Below, piece after piece: positions 18,887 through 27,394 of a stretch of 55,689 nt of DNA. The notes under the pieces were generated by a model. The model had not been told where the DNA came from, did no database searches, and saw only the letters and a program-made list of their open reading frames with translations. The position numbers were made by a program, and so were the translations under genes. Source of the stretch: Mangrovicoccus sp. (GTDB taxonomy: Bacteria > Pseudomonadota > Alphaproteobacteria > Rhodobacterales > Rhodobacteraceae); the NCBI GenBank assembly GCA_025800345.1, contig JAOXSB010000069.1, positions 1-55,689 of the forward strand, read 5' to 3'. Within the stretch, counting starts at the first letter, position 1; each line of letters starts with the position of its first letter.

Positions 18887-19974
18887 CAGTCGGTCTCCTC
18901 AGTCTTGGGGGCAACGGGCAGAGAAATGCGGAACACCGTGCGGCCAGGCACGCTTTCCACACCAATCCATCCGTCATGTTCGGAAATAATCTTGGATACC
19001 AACGCCAATCCCAGCCCGGTGCCATTCTCGCGGCCCGACACGAAGGGATCAAAAATATCGCTGGCAATTTCACTGGGCAGGCCCGGACCGTCATCGATGA
19101 TCTCGACCTGCAAAGGCAGCGCGCGGCCTGATCCATCGGGGCGGCGCACCCGCAAAGACAGCTCATAGAAGGTGCGAATGCGGATGGTGCCGCCTTCGCT
19201 GCCAGCCTCGGCTGCGTTCTTCAAAAGGTTCAAGAACACCTGCAACAATTGATCCCCATCCACCCAGGTGGAGGGCAATGAGGGGTCATATTCTTCAATG
19301 ATCCGCATATGAGCGGCAAAGCCCACCAGGGCCGATTTACGCGCCCGGTCCAGCAGATCATGGATATTCACGGCCCGGCGCTGCGGCGGGCGCAAATTGC
19401 CAAATTGCTCTACCTGTTCGAGCAATTTCACGATCCGGCGGGTTTCCGACACGATCAGATCGGTCATTTCCTGATCATCGCCAGACAAGTTCATGGAGAG
19501 CAATTGCGCTGCCCCGGTGATGCCCGCCAATGGGTTTTTGATCTCATGGGCCAGCATTTCGGCCATGCCGATGGCAGATTTGGCCGCAGATTTCACCGAT
19601 TGGGCGCGATCCATCCGATCTGCGATTTGCCGCGGCTCGAGCAACAAGAGAACCATATCAGGCCTGTCGCTGATGGCCCCCACTTGTACATTGCATTGCA
19701 CGGGCGGTTTGTTGCCCCCGCCCACATCCACATTGTTGATAAACAGCCGCGACTGATCCCGGCGCACTTTGGCGAACGCGTCTTCCAGCGGCGCGTCGAT
19801 GCTGAGTTTGTCAAACACCGGATGGCCCCGCAGGCTGCGGGCGGACATGTTTAAAAACAGCTCGGCCGAAGGCGTGATATCCGCGATCGTGTCATCGGGA
19901 TTGAGCAAGAACGCGGGGATTGGCAAAGAGGCCCAAAGCGATTGGCCCCAATCTGTGGATTGCATCGGGCTCAT
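18886..19974 (-). CDS. ntrB: Nitrogen regulation sensor kinase NtrB (NRII)
   Basis: NtrB is the cytosolic kinase/phosphatase of NtrC, controlled by PII protein. The 362-residue protein has an N-terminal PAS domain (about residues 15-110), a dimerisation helix with H143 in [14 protein letters not shown], the N box LLKNAAEA, and G boxes DDGPGLP and GTGLGLALV. It has no membrane segment, as expected. The ATG at 19974 overlaps the dusB stop in an ATGA arrangement; a second Met three codons later (19965) is an alternative. Together with dusB and ntrC it forms the classical nifR3-ntrB-ntrC operon. Confidence 0.96.
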   Translation of the reverse strand: MSPMQSTDWGQSLWASLPIPAFLLNPDDTIADITPSAELFLNMSARSLRGHPVFDKLSIDAPLEDAFAKVRRDQSRLFINNVDVGGGNKPPVQCNVQVGAISDRPDMVLLLLEPRQIADRMDRAQSVKSAAKSAIGMAEMLAHEIKNPLAGITGAAQLLSMNLSGDDQEMTDLIVSETRRIVKLLEQVEQFGNLRPPQRRAVNIHDLLDRARKSALVGFAAHMRIIEEYDPSLPSTWVDGDQLLQVFLNLLKNAAEAGSEGGTIRIRTFYELSLRVRRPDGSGRALPLQVEIIDDGPGLPSEIASDIFDPFVSGRENGTGLGLALVSKIISEHDGWIGVESVPGRTVFRISLPVAPKTEETD

Positions 19975-20963
19975 GCGGCTACGGCCTCGTGCTGTTCAAG
20001 TGCTAAGGGGATCAGGTTTTGGGCGATTTGCGGGTTATCAGCGGTGAGCAATGCTTTGCGCAGATCCGCTGTGGTGCCCGCACGGTCCATATACCAGCCA
20101 AGATGTTTGCGCGCGACGCGCAACCCAAGCTCCACCCCGTAAAATTGCAGCATGTCTTGGTGATGCTGCTGCACCAATTCGGCAAGCGCGGGGCCGGTGG
20201 GAATAATCGGGGCCGGACCGCCAAAGAGATCAGCGGCGATCTGCGCCAAAACCCAAGGCGCGCCCTGGGCGCCGCGGCCGATCATGATGCCAGCAGCCCC
20301 CGATTGGGTTAGCGCGGTTTGCGCGCTGCGGCTATCGGTGATGTCTCCATTGGCGATTACTGGGATTGTGACCGCATCGACCACGTCGCGGATCGCGGCC
20401 CAATCAGCCTGGCCTTTGTAAAACTGGCACCGGGTGCGTCCATGGATGGTAATCATGGCAATGCCTGCCGCTTCGGCCCGCTGGGCGATCTCAGGCGCGT
20501 TGCGCATATCCTCATCCCAGCCCAGGCGCATTTTCAGCGTCACCGGAACCGAAACAGCGGAAATCACCGCCTCAATCAGGCGCAGCGCGTGATCGGGATC
20601 GCGCATCAAAGCGGACCCGGAAAGCCCGCCCACGACTTTTTTCGCAGGGCAGCCCATATTGATATCAATCAGCGTTGCGCCATTGGCCTCGACCTGCCGC
20701 GCCGCTTCACCCATCCAATAGGCATCACGCCCCGCGAGCTGCACCGAAGTCATGCCAGAGCCCCCGGCACCCAAGCCAAGCGCCGCGCGCTCGCGCACGC
20801 CCGGCTTGGCTTGGACCATCTCTTGGCTTGCCACCATTTCGCTCACCACAAGCCCCGCGCCAAAGCTTTGCACCAGCTTGCGAAACGGAAGGTCTGTGAT
20901 GCCCGCCATTGGGGCCAGTGCGACGGGGGGATCCAAAGGGATACCTGCCACTTGAATGTTCAA
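19971..20963 (-). CDS. dusB: tRNA-dihydrouridine synthase DusB (NifR3)
   Basis: This FMN-dependent enzyme reduces uridine to dihydrouridine in tRNA; it is the historical NifR3 of Rhodobacter. The sequence shows the TIM-barrel family motifs LAPMAGITDLPFR, the catalytic-cysteine motif NMGCPAKKV, HGRTRCQ and GDITD. The reading frame stays open to an ATG at 21035. I choose the TTG at 20963 (330 residues) instead, because AAGGA stands 8 bases before it and the conserved family N-terminus (NIQVAGIPLD) begins there. It is the first gene of the dusB-ntrB-ntrC unit, divergent from ispD. Confidence 0.93.
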   Translation of the reverse strand: MNIQVAGIPLDPPVALAPMAGITDLPFRKLVQSFGAGLVVSEMVASQEMVQAKPGVRERAALGLGAGGSGMTSVQLAGRDAYWMGEAARQVEANGATLIDINMGCPAKKVVGGLSGSALMRDPDHALRLIEAVISAVSVPVTLKMRLGWDEDMRNAPEIAQRAEAAGIAMITIHGRTRCQFYKGQADWAAIRDVVDAVTIPVIANGDITDSRSAQTALTQSGAAGIMIGRGAQGAPWVLAQIAADLFGGPAPIIPTGPALAELVQQHHQDMLQFYGVELGLRVARKHLGWYMDRAGTTADLRKALLTADNPQIAQNLIPLALEQHEAVAA

Positions 20964-21148
20964 CTGCTTATTCCTTGCGCAACCAGCTTCCGGGTAGCCT
21001 GAGCCTGCGAGACGTGCAATTACGCTCCTGCGCAAAGCTCGGGTAATTCAATGATTGCACAAATATTATGCGAAAATCACGGGGCATTTGCTTGGAAAAG
21101 CGCCAATTCGCGCAAATTTTTGGTTAACCCATTGGAAGGCTTGGGGTG
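20964..21148. promoter_or_regulatory. Divergent promoter region dusB / ispD
   Basis: This 185-base space between divergent units must hold promoters of both the ntr operon and the ispDF operon. Its right half (about 21055-21120) is AT-rich compared with its surroundings. It contains TGCAC-AAATATTA-TGCG, which only loosely resembles an NtrC dyad. No firm operator call is possible. Confidence 0.4.
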
Positions 21149-21835
21149 ATGAGCTGCTGTGTATTGATTGTCGCGGCCGGTCGAGGCACCCGCGCGGGCG
21201 GAGATATTCCAAAGCAATATCAAAGCCTTGCGGGCATGCCCGTGCTGCAAGCAACCTTGGAAGCCTTCGCTGCCCATAGGGAAATTACCCATGGGGTTGT
21301 GGTGTTGCATCCAGAAGACTCAGCGCTGTTCGAAACCCATGTGACTGTGCCCAAAAACCTTCCACTCACCTGCGTGCCGGGGGCAGAAAGCCGCGATGGC
21401 TCCGTGCGGGCCGGGCTGGACGCCCTTCCGTTAGGCACGAAATTCGTATTGATCCATGATGCGGCACGGCCCTTGGTCTCGCCCCAAGTGATCGATGGGG
21501 TGCTTGAAGGGTTGCAAAGCTATCCTGGGGCAGCCCCGGCTGTGCCGGTTGTGGATGCTTTATGGTGCGGCGATGCGGGCCGGGTGATCGGGATGGCAGA
21601 TCGCAGCGGGCTTTACCGCGCCCAGACCCCGCAAGGGTTTCATGTGGAGGCGATCCGGGCCGCCCATGCTGCCCATCCTGGCGGCGCCAAGGATGATGTG
21701 GAAGTCGCCCGCGCCCATGGGCTTGACGTTGCCATCACCGCCGGGGATGAGGACAATCTTAAGATCACCCATCCGGGGGATTTCGCTCGCGCCGCCAAGA
21801 TCTTGGCCTGGCGCGCAGATCGGCAAGAAGGATAG
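21149..21835 (+). CDS. ispD: 2-C-methyl-D-erythritol 4-phosphate cytidylyltransferase
   Basis: IspD transfers CMP from CTP to MEP in the non-mevalonate isoprenoid pathway. The 228-residue protein begins with the nucleotide-binding motif [13 protein letters not shown] followed by PKQY. It also has the family blocks HDAARP and RAQTPQ, and a C-terminal DD-E-R pattern. A GTG immediately precedes the ATG at 21149; the ATG is chosen because GGAAGG sits at normal distance. ispF follows after 4 bases. In some alphaproteobacteria the two are fused; here they are separate genes. Confidence 0.96.
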   Translation: MSCCVLIVAAGRGTRAGGDIPKQYQSLAGMPVLQATLEAFAAHREITHGVVVLHPEDSALFETHVTVPKNLPLTCVPGAESRDGSVRAGLDALPLGTKFVLIHDAARPLVSPQVIDGVLEGLQSYPGAAPAVPVVDALWCGDAGRVIGMADRSGLYRAQTPQGFHVEAIRAAHAAHPGGAKDDVEVARAHGLDVAITAGDEDNLKITHPGDFARAAKILAWRADRQEG

Positions 21836-21839
21836 CCCC

Positions 21840-22319
21840 ATGGATATACGTTGTGGCAACGGTTTTGATGTGCATGCCTTTGAACCCGGAGATCATGTGG
21901 TGCTCTGCGGTCTGCGCATCCCCCATGACAAAGCGCTCAAGGGGCATTCCGATGCGGATGTCGGCATGCATGCGGTCACCGATGCGATTTACGGCGCATT
22001 GGCCGATGGGGATATTGGCCAGCATTTCCCCCCGAGCGATCCCCAATGGAAAGGCGCGGCCAGCCATATTTTCCTGGAACATGCGGTGGCCCGCGCCCGC
22101 AGGCGCGGATTTGAGATCACCAATATGGATTGCACGTTGATTTGTGAGCGCCCGAAAATCGGCCCCCATGCGCAGGCGATGCGCGCGGAAATGGCCCGGA
22201 TCATGGAACTGCCGCTTGACCGGGTGAGCGTGAAAGCCACCACTTCAGAGCGGCTCGGATTTACCGGGCGCGAAGAAGGCATTGCGGCCTTGGCAACAGT
22301 GACTTTGGTGGCATCATGA
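21840..22319 (+). CDS. ispF: 2-C-methyl-D-erythritol 2,4-cyclodiphosphate synthase
   Basis: IspF closes CDP-ME 2-phosphate to the cyclic diphosphate, two steps after IspD. The 159-residue protein has the metal ligands of the DxH motif ([10 protein letters not shown]10 and H12), the LKGHSDADV block with a further His, and the C-terminal [11 protein letters not shown] motif. The ATG is preceded by AAGGA. The gene follows ispD by 4 bases and its stop overlaps the pgpA start in ATGA, so all four genes 21149-23277 look like one operon. Confidence 0.97.
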   Translation: MDIRCGNGFDVHAFEPGDHVVLCGLRIPHDKALKGHSDADVGMHAVTDAIYGALADGDIGQHFPPSDPQWKGAASHIFLEHAVARARRRGFEITNMDCTLICERPKIGPHAQAMRAEMARIMELPLDRVSVKATTSERLGFTGREEGIAALATVTLVAS

Positions 22320-22816
22320 GGCTGACCCGGGCGATTGCAACTTTTGGTGGCGCCGGATTGCTGCCCCGCGCGCCAGGCACTTGGGGTTCTCTGGCCGCCC
22401 TGCCCTTTGGCTATCTGCTCCATGGTTTGGGCGGTTTTCCTCTGCTGGCCGCAGCCACCGCGCTGGCGCTGTTTATCGGCTGGTGGGCCGCAGATGCGGA
22501 AGAAACCGCCACGGGCAATCATGATGCAGGCGAGATCGTGATCGATGAGGTGGTGGGGATTTGGATCGCGCTTTGGCCGCTCTCGCTCGGGCTTGGTCAC
22601 GCGGGAATTGATCCTTGGGTGTTCCCCTGGCCGGGCTGGGTCAGCGCCTTTGTGCTGTTTCGGCTGTTCGATATTTGGAAGCCGGGCCCTGTGGGCTGGG
22701 CTGATCGCCGCCCTGGCGCGCTTGGGGTGATGCTGGACGATGTGATCGCCGGGATCTTGGCCGCCATTGGCGTCGGCTTTGCAGCCTATATGGCCCATGG
22801 GGTTTTTGGGCTATGA
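22316..22816 (+). CDS. pgpA: Phosphatidylglycerophosphatase A
   Basis: PgpA dephosphorylates phosphatidylglycerophosphate to phosphatidylglycerol at the inner membrane. The 166-residue protein has the family motifs [15 protein letters not shown] near the N-terminus, DEVVGIW in the centre, and [31 protein letters not shown] toward the end. Hydrophobic helices lie between them. It overlaps ispF upstream and cinA downstream by 4 bases each (ATGA), so translation is coupled. Confidence 0.95.
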   Translation: MRLTRAIATFGGAGLLPRAPGTWGSLAALPFGYLLHGLGGFPLLAAATALALFIGWWAADAEETATGNHDAGEIVIDEVVGIWIALWPLSLGLGHAGIDPWVFPWPGWVSAFVLFRLFDIWKPGPVGWADRRPGALGVMLDDVIAGILAAIGVGFAAYMAHGVFGL

Positions 22817-23277
22817 GCGCCGCGCTGCTGCTAGAAAAAGCCAAAACTGCTGGGGTGATGATCGCCACCGCCGAAAGCTGCACCGCTGGTCTGATCGCCG
22901 GAGCCATCACCGAGATGCCTGGATCATCGGCAATCTTTGATCGCGGCTTTGTCACCTATACCAACGGGGCAAAGCAAGAGATGCTTGGCGTGCGTGCCCA
23001 AACCCTCGATGCCCACGGCGCGGTTTCCGAAGAGGTCGCCCGCGAGATGGCCGAAGGGGCTCTGGCGCGGTCTCAAGCTGGGCGCGCCGTGGCGGTCAGC
23101 GGGATCGCCGGGCCTGGCGGCTCAGAGCATAAACCTGAAGGCCGGGTTTGTTTCGCGCTTGCCGCCAACGGGCGGGATACCCTGACCGAAACCGTGGAAT
23201 TTGGCGCCATTGGCCGGGGCAATGTGCGCGCCGCCACGGTCGCCCATGCGCTGGATCTGCTGATCGCTTCGCTTTAG
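22813..23277 (+). CDS. cinA: CinA-family nicotinamide-nucleotide amidohydrolase (PncC type)
   Basis: The 154-residue protein is only the C-terminal CinA domain; such stand-alone forms (PncC/YgaD-like) deamidate nicotinamide mononucleotide to nicotinate mononucleotide for NAD recycling. The family motifs are TAESCTAGLIAG, the central VTYTNGAKQEMLGV and SGIAGPGG. The N-terminal MoeA-like domain of long CinA proteins is absent, as in most proteobacteria. The start overlaps pgpA by 4 bases, and the gene ends 6 bases from the convergent COQ10-like gene. Confidence 0.9.
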   Translation: MSAALLLEKAKTAGVMIATAESCTAGLIAGAITEMPGSSAIFDRGFVTYTNGAKQEMLGVRAQTLDAHGAVSEEVAREMAEGALARSQAGRAVAVSGIAGPGGSEHKPEGRVCFALAANGRDTLTETVEFGAIGRGNVRAATVAHALDLLIASL

Positions 23278-23283
23278 CGGGCG

Positions 23284-23745
23284 TTATTGCGGGATGGATG
23301 CGCCATATAGCTCGACGGCACGGGCTTCAAAAGCGCGTACAATCCGCTGCATAGCGTCATTGAACACCACCCCAATCACCCCTTGCAGCACCTTGTTCTT
23401 AAACTCAAAATCCACAAAGAAATCGACGCTACAGCCGCCATCGGGCTGCTGGGAAAAGCGCCAGCTAGATTTCATATATTTGAACGGCCCATCGAGATAT
23501 TCGGTTAGGATGGTCTGATCCTCGGGGATCAGGGTCACCAGGCTGCCAAAACGTTCGCGGAAGACTTTGAAGGAGATCACCAAATCCGCTTCCATAATCT
23601 CTTGCGCCCCATCGGGTTTGCGCGAGCGGATGCGCGCGGCGGCACACCAGGGCAGAAATTGCGGATAGGCGGCCACATCTCCCACCAGATCATACATTTG
23701 CTGCGCTGAATATGGCAGCTTGCGTGTCTCTGAATGGGTTGGCAT
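23284..23745 (-). CDS. COQ10/RatA-like START-domain protein (ubiquinone-binding)
   Basis: The 153-residue protein is a single SRPBCC/START-type lipid-binding domain beginning MPTHSETRKLPYSAQQMYDLV. It has the family signature YPQFLPWC and a C-terminal FNDAMQRIVRAFEARA helix. Homologues are mitochondrial COQ10 (a coenzyme Q chaperone needed for respiration) and bacterial RatA. In alphaproteobacteria the COQ10 role is more likely. The ATG at 23745 is preferred to an earlier in-frame ATG at 23820 because AGGAG precedes it and the longer version adds unconserved residues. It converges with cinA and diverges from hpt. Confidence 0.85.
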   Translation of the reverse strand: MPTHSETRKLPYSAQQMYDLVGDVAAYPQFLPWCAAARIRSRKPDGAQEIMEADLVISFKVFRERFGSLVTLIPEDQTILTEYLDGPFKYMKSSWRFSQQPDGGCSVDFFVDFEFKNKVLQGVIGVVFNDAMQRIVRAFEARAVELYGASIPQ

Positions 23746-23829
23746 CCGTCTTACGCTCCTTAAGGGGTTTACCTTTGACCGGGTGAGCGCGCATATCAAG
23801 CGCGTGGGCAATAAAATCAAGGGGACCAG

Positions 23830-24375
23830 ATGACCGATCGTCCTTATGTCATCGATAAATTGATCTCGGCCAAGGCCATTGCCGCGCGGATTGAAGATCT
23901 GGCCCGCGAGATCGAGAGCTATTACGCCGATGTGGACAAGCTGGTGGTCGTCGGGCTGCTGCGGGGCTCTTTTGTGTTTATCGCCGATCTGGTGCGCGAG
24001 ATCGACAAGGTGATTGAGGTCGACTTCATCGAAGCCTCCAGCTATGGTGACGCCATGGTGTCGAGCCGCGAAGTGCGTATTCTCAAAGATTTAGGCGGCA
24101 AGATTGAAGGCCGTGATGTGCTGGTGGTCGAAGATCTGGTGGATACGGGCTTTACCCTGAGCCATGTGGTGACGCTGCTCAAAGCGCGCAAACCCAAATC
24201 TCTGCGCTGCATTGCCTTGCTGGATAAACCCACCCGGCGCGAGGTGGATTTTACCGCCGATTGGATCGGGTTTGAGATCCCCGATGAATTCGTGGTGGGC
24301 TATGGCATTGATTTCGCGCAGCGCAACCGCAACCTGCCCTATATTGGCAAGGTGCGGTTCACGGATGACGCTTAG
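23830..24375 (+). CDS. hpt: Hypoxanthine phosphoribosyltransferase family protein
   Basis: The enzyme salvages hypoxanthine (and perhaps guanine) to nucleotides using PRPP. The 181-residue protein has [15 protein letters not shown] near the N-terminus, and the PRPP-binding loop [14 protein letters not shown] at about residues 96-109 with the paired acidic residues. The late purine-recognition region has [18 protein letters not shown]. An AAGGGGA ribosome site lies ahead of the ATG. It converges with lipA, overlapping the lipA stop by 4 bases. Confidence 0.9.
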   Translation: MTDRPYVIDKLISAKAIAARIEDLAREIESYYADVDKLVVVGLLRGSFVFIADLVREIDKVIEVDFIEASSYGDAMVSSREVRILKDLGGKIEGRDVLVVEDLVDTGFTLSHVVTLLKARKPKSLRCIALLDKPTRREVDFTADWIGFEIPDEFVVGYGIDFAQRNRNLPYIGKVRFTDDA

Positions 24376-25322
24376 GCGCGGCTCAGCGCCTTTTCCCGCG
24401 CCGCGCGTAGCTGGGCGAAATCATCGCCCGCATGATAGCTCGAGCGGGTCAGCGGTGTTGCCGAGACCATGAGAAAGCCTTTGCCATAGGCGGCTTTTTC
24501 GTAATCTGCGAATTCTTCCGGGGTCACAAAACGATCCACCGCATGATGTTTCGGCGTGGGTTGAAGATATTGGCCGATGGTCAGGAAATCCACATCTGCC
24601 GCGCGCATGTCATCCATCACCTGATGCACCGCTTGCTTATCCTCGCCCAGGCCAACCATGATGCCCGATTTGGTGAAAATGCTTGGATCGAGTTCTTTGA
24701 CCCGTTGCAACAGCCGCAAGGAATGGAAATAGCGCGCGCCCGGACGCACCGATGGATATAGCCCTGGCACGGTTTCGAGATTGTGGTTGAACACATCAGG
24801 CTTGGCAGCGGTCACCACTTCCAGCGCTTCTGGCTTACAGCGGATAAAATCCGGGGTGAGAATCTCAATGGTGGTGCTTGGCGCGCGATGACGCACGGCA
24901 CGAATGGTCTGAGCGAAATGCTCTGCCCCGCCATCTTCTAGATCATCGCGATCTACCGAAGTGATCACCACATGGTTGAGGCCCAATTTCTGCACGGCAT
25001 CAGCAACCCGGCCCGGCTCGAACACATCCAGCGCATCGGGTTTGCCGGTGGCGATATTGCAGAAGGTGCAGCCGCGGGTGCAGATCTCGCCCATGATCAT
25101 CATGGTGGCATGGCCTTGGGACCAGCATTCCCCGGCATTGGGGCAGCCGGCCTCTTCGCACACCGTGACAAGCTTGTGCTCGCGCATGATCTGATGGGTT
25201 TGCTTATACCCTTCGCTCACGGGCGCTTTGACACGAATCCAGCTTGGCTTTTTCGGCTGAGCATTATCCGGGCGATGCGCCTTTTCAGGGTGGCGCTGCT
25301 GGGGTATTTTCAGATCACGCAT
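24372..25322 (-). CDS. lipA: Lipoyl synthase (radical SAM)
   Basis: LipA inserts two sulfurs into octanoyl chains to make the lipoyl cofactor of 2-oxoacid dehydrogenases. The 316-residue protein has the auxiliary-cluster motif [12 protein letters not shown] and the radical-SAM motif CTRGCTFC. The terminal motif RSSYHAGD carries the Ser of the auxiliary cluster. The ATG at 25322 is chosen because AGGAGG lies 7 bases upstream; the frame stays open further, to 25379. It faces hpt at its 3' end. An Irr-like palindrome lies 177 bases upstream, nearer to the divergent peroxiredoxin gene. Confidence 0.97.
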   Translation of the reverse strand: MRDLKIPQQRHPEKAHRPDNAQPKKPSWIRVKAPVSEGYKQTHQIMREHKLVTVCEEAGCPNAGECWSQGHATMMIMGEICTRGCTFCNIATGKPDALDVFEPGRVADAVQKLGLNHVVITSVDRDDLEDGGAEHFAQTIRAVRHRAPSTTIEILTPDFIRCKPEALEVVTAAKPDVFNHNLETVPGLYPSVRPGARYFHSLRLLQRVKELDPSIFTKSGIMVGLGEDKQAVHQVMDDMRAADVDFLTIGQYLQPTPKHHAVDRFVTPEEFADYEKAAYGKGFLMVSATPLTRSSYHAGDDFAQLRAAREKALSRA

Positions 25323-25498
25323 GGGGCGGGCCTCCTGCGGGAGAATATAGGTATGTGATACAGCTTTGTCCCGTGGCAATCTTGACCGATACTTGGGTGT
25401 TGCAGCTTGGGACCGGCATACGGTGCCTCTTTCCTAGGCAGCGCCGCATTCCTCCCTTAGGTTTTTTGTCGGATATAGCGATCCGCCGTTGCGCTGGA

Positions 25499-25515
25499 CC
25501 TAGAATGCTTCTAAA
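25499..25515. promoter_or_regulatory. Irr-like (ICE) palindrome in the lipA / peroxiredoxin spacer
   Basis: The sequence CCTAGAA-TGC-TTCTAAA contains a perfect TAGAA/TTCTA inverted repeat with a 3-base spacer. Its right half is a complete TTCTAAA. This resembles the iron control element bound by Irr, a Fur-family regulator of alphaproteobacteria. It lies 54 bases before the peroxiredoxin start. A second overlapping palindrome, ATGCTT-CTAAA-AAGCAT (25505-25521), is also present. Confidence 0.45.
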
Positions 25516-25569
25516 AAGCATCACGCTGCGCTGCGGCAGCCTCGAATTTTACATGCAAAGGATTCCGCT

Positions 25570-26115
25570 ATGAAAGCCGGTCTGAGCCTTCCCGAAGTCA
25601 CCTTCCACACCCGCGTTCGCGATGAAAGCATCGGTGGCCCCAACCCGTTCACCTGGGAAGATAAAACCACCTCTGATTACTTTGCCGGCAAGCGCGTGGT
25701 TCTGTTCGCCCTGCCCGGTGCCTTCACCCCCACCTGCTCCACCTATCAGCTGCCTGGGTTCGAAGACAATTTCGCCACATTCCAAGAACTGGGCGTGGAT
25801 GAAATCTATTGTCTGTCGGTGAATGACAGCTTTGTCATGAACAAATGGGCCGAAGCCCAAGGCATCAAGAACATCAAAGTCATCCCCGATGGCTCTGGCG
25901 AGTTCACCCGCAAAATGGGCATGCTGGTTGCCAAAGAAAACCTGGGCTTTGGCGCGCGCTCCTGGCGCTATGCCGCTGTGGTCAAAGACGGCGTGATCGA
26001 AGCTTGGTTCGAAGAGCCCGGCCTGGCCGACAATTTTGGCGAAGACCCCTATGGCGTGTCTTCCCCCGAAACCGTGCTGGAATATCTCAAAACCGGCAAA
26101 GAAGCCGCAGCCTAA
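25570..26115 (+). CDS. Peroxiredoxin of the Prx5/AhpE-like group
   Basis: The enzyme reduces hydrogen peroxide and organic peroxides with thiol electrons. The 181-residue protein has the peroxidatic-cysteine motif PGAFTPTCS (C56) and the downstream Arg in GARSWRYA. This is the usual bacterial Prx5-type single domain; some relatives are fused to glutaredoxin, but this one is not. AAAGGA precedes the ATG at normal distance. It is a single-gene unit divergent from lipA, ends before a structured 3' region with a U-tract terminator, and may be iron-regulated through the upstream palindrome. Confidence 0.93.
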   Translation: MKAGLSLPEVTFHTRVRDESIGGPNPFTWEDKTTSDYFAGKRVVLFALPGAFTPTCSTYQLPGFEDNFATFQELGVDEIYCLSVNDSFVMNKWAEAQGIKNIKVIPDGSGEFTRKMGMLVAKENLGFGARSWRYAAVVKDGVIEAWFEEPGLADNFGEDPYGVSSPETVLEYLKTGKEAAA

Positions 26116-26123
26116 TCGCGCAA

Positions 26124-26157
26124 GGCAGGCCAAGCTGGCCTGCCACCGCTTTGCGGT
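26124..26157 (+). other. Two perfect hairpins in the 3' region of the peroxiredoxin gene
   Basis: The 9-base stem GGCAGGCCA/TGGCCTGCC (26124-26132 and 26136-26144) has a 3-base loop. It is followed at once by the 5-base stem ACCGC/GCGGT (26145-26157) with loop TTT. Neither is followed by a T-run; the real terminator lies 24 bases further on. Together they make a folded 3' tail that may be a 3'-end RNA. Confidence 0.45.
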
Positions 26158-26174
26158 CGCACGCATCGCCAAAT

Positions 26175-26203
26175 AAAAAAGCCGCCCCAGGGGCGGCTTT
26201 TTC
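26175..26203. terminator. Bidirectional intrinsic terminator (peroxiredoxin / rpsI)
   Basis: The 7-base stem GCCGCCC/GGGCGGC (26181-26187 and 26191-26197) has a 3-base loop, with a run of A before it and T after it. It can therefore end transcripts from both convergent genes. Confidence 0.85.
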
Positions 26204-26221
26204 GTGTTCGTGATCCAGCGA

Positions 26222-26713
26222 TTAACGCTTGGAGAACTGGAAGCTCCGGCGGGCTTTGCGCTTACCGTATTTCTTCCGTTCCACCACGCGGCTGTCGCGG
26301 GTCAGGAAGCCTGCGGCTTTCAGCGGCGCGCGCAGGGCGGGATCGTAAAGCTGCAGAGCTTTGGAAATGCCGTGCTTAACCGCACCGGCTTGACCCGACA
26401 GACCGCCGCCTTTGACAGTGGCCATCACGTCGAACTGATCTTCCACACCGGCCACAGTGAAGGGCTGGCGCAGGATCATTTGCAGCACGGGACGGGCGAA
26501 ATAGATGCCCTGATCGCGGCCATTCACGACCACTTTGCCCGAACCGGGTTTGATCCAAACACGGGCAACCGCGTCTTTCCGTTTACCAGTGGCATAGGAC
26601 CGGCCCAGATCGTCGCGCACAGGCTCACGAGGGGCGGCTTCCACCAGGGTTTCAGCGGCGTCATCACCAGCGATGGCGTTCAGCTCGTCGAGGGATTTGA
26701 TCTCTTCCGTCAT
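26222..26713 (-). CDS. rpsI: 30S ribosomal protein S9
   Basis: The 163-residue protein has the S9 core: [33 protein letters not shown], and the basic C-terminal tail ending SFQFSKR, whose last Arg reaches the ribosomal P site. The acidic N-terminal extension of about 38 residues is common in alphaproteobacterial S9. It lies 5 bases after rplM and is co-transcribed with it; a bidirectional terminator follows. Confidence 0.98.
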   Translation of the reverse strand: MTEEIKSLDELNAIAGDDAAETLVEAAPREPVRDDLGRSYATGKRKDAVARVWIKPGSGKVVVNGRDQGIYFARPVLQMILRQPFTVAGVEDQFDVMATVKGGGLSGQAGAVKHGISKALQLYDPALRAPLKAAGFLTRDSRVVERKKYGKRKARRSFQFSKR

Positions 26714-26718
26714 CTCTC

Positions 26719-27180
26719 TCAGCTCCGCGTGTTCTTGGAATTCATGGACTTCACGTCCAGCACTTCGGGCTTCTGGGCTTCATGGGGGTGCTCGGACCCA
26801 CCATAAACGCGCAGATTGCCCATTTGAACGCGGCTCAGGCGGTTGCCAGGCAGCATGCGCTGCACAGCTTTTTCCACCACGCGCTCGGGATGGGCACCTT
26901 CAAGGACCTTGCCCGCAGTGGTGGAGCGGATCCCGCCAGGATGGCCGGTGTGACGGTAATAGGTTTTCTCAGCGCGCTTGTTGCCCGTCAGCTGAATTTT
27001 ATCAGCATTGATGACGATCACATTGTCGCCCATATCCATATGAGGCGTGAATGTGGCTTTATGCTTGCCGCGCAGACGCATGGCGACGATCGAGGCGAGA
27101 CGACCCAGAACCACGCCTTCGGCGTCGATCAGGATCCATTTTTTCTCGATGTCAGCCGGTTTGGCTGTGTAGGTTTTCAT
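26719..27180 (-). CDS. rplM: 50S ribosomal protein L13
   Basis: The 153-residue protein starts [15 protein letters not shown] and shows the L13 blocks [28 protein letters not shown], and the C-terminal [12 protein letters not shown]. The frame stays open upstream to 27279, but the family start is the ATG at 27180. It is the first gene of the rplM-rpsI unit. The AT-rich spacer upstream (about 27297-27345) probably carries its promoter and that of the divergent hydratase gene. Confidence 0.98.
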   Translation of the reverse strand: MKTYTAKPADIEKKWILIDAEGVVLGRLASIVAMRLRGKHKATFTPHMDMGDNVIVINADKIQLTGNKRAEKTYYRHTGHPGGIRSTTAGKVLEGAHPERVVEKAVQRMLPGNRLSRVQMGNLRVYGGSEHPHEAQKPEVLDVKSMNSKNTRS

Positions 27181-27394
27181 GGGTCTCTTTCGCATCAAAG
27201 GGGGCTCATGCCCGCCCAGGAATTCAGATTGCGCGGTTCTACGGGTTTTATGCGCGCAGTCAAGAGCAGTGCTTTCCATTTAGTACTGCAAGATCAGCAA
27301 CTTAAAATATTGGTATTATTTTACCACATGGTTTTTGCTTTAAAATGGGGCAGGCTCTGCATAGCGTCGCGGGGCAAGACCCAAAGGACTGATC
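27181..27394. promoter_or_regulatory. AT-rich divergent promoter region rplM / enoyl-CoA hydratase
   Basis: The 214-base spacer contains a strongly AT-rich block (27297-27345) in an otherwise GC-rich region, as expected for promoters of the divergent rplM-rpsI and hydratase genes. I could not fix -35/-10 boxes with confidence. An AAAGGA ribosome site at about 27382 serves the hydratase gene. Confidence 0.5.

Noticed and set aside
17492..19168. 558-codon open frame on the plus strand opposite ntrC and ntrB
   Set aside because: It is antisense to two clearly conserved genes. Its translation is low-complexity (rich in His, Gly, Gln and Arg), as expected from the complementary strand of GC-rich coding DNA.
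21055..21085. NtrC-like dyad TGCAC...TGCG in the dusB/ispD spacer
   Set aside because: Only one half-site fits; the second half and spacing deviate too much for a call.
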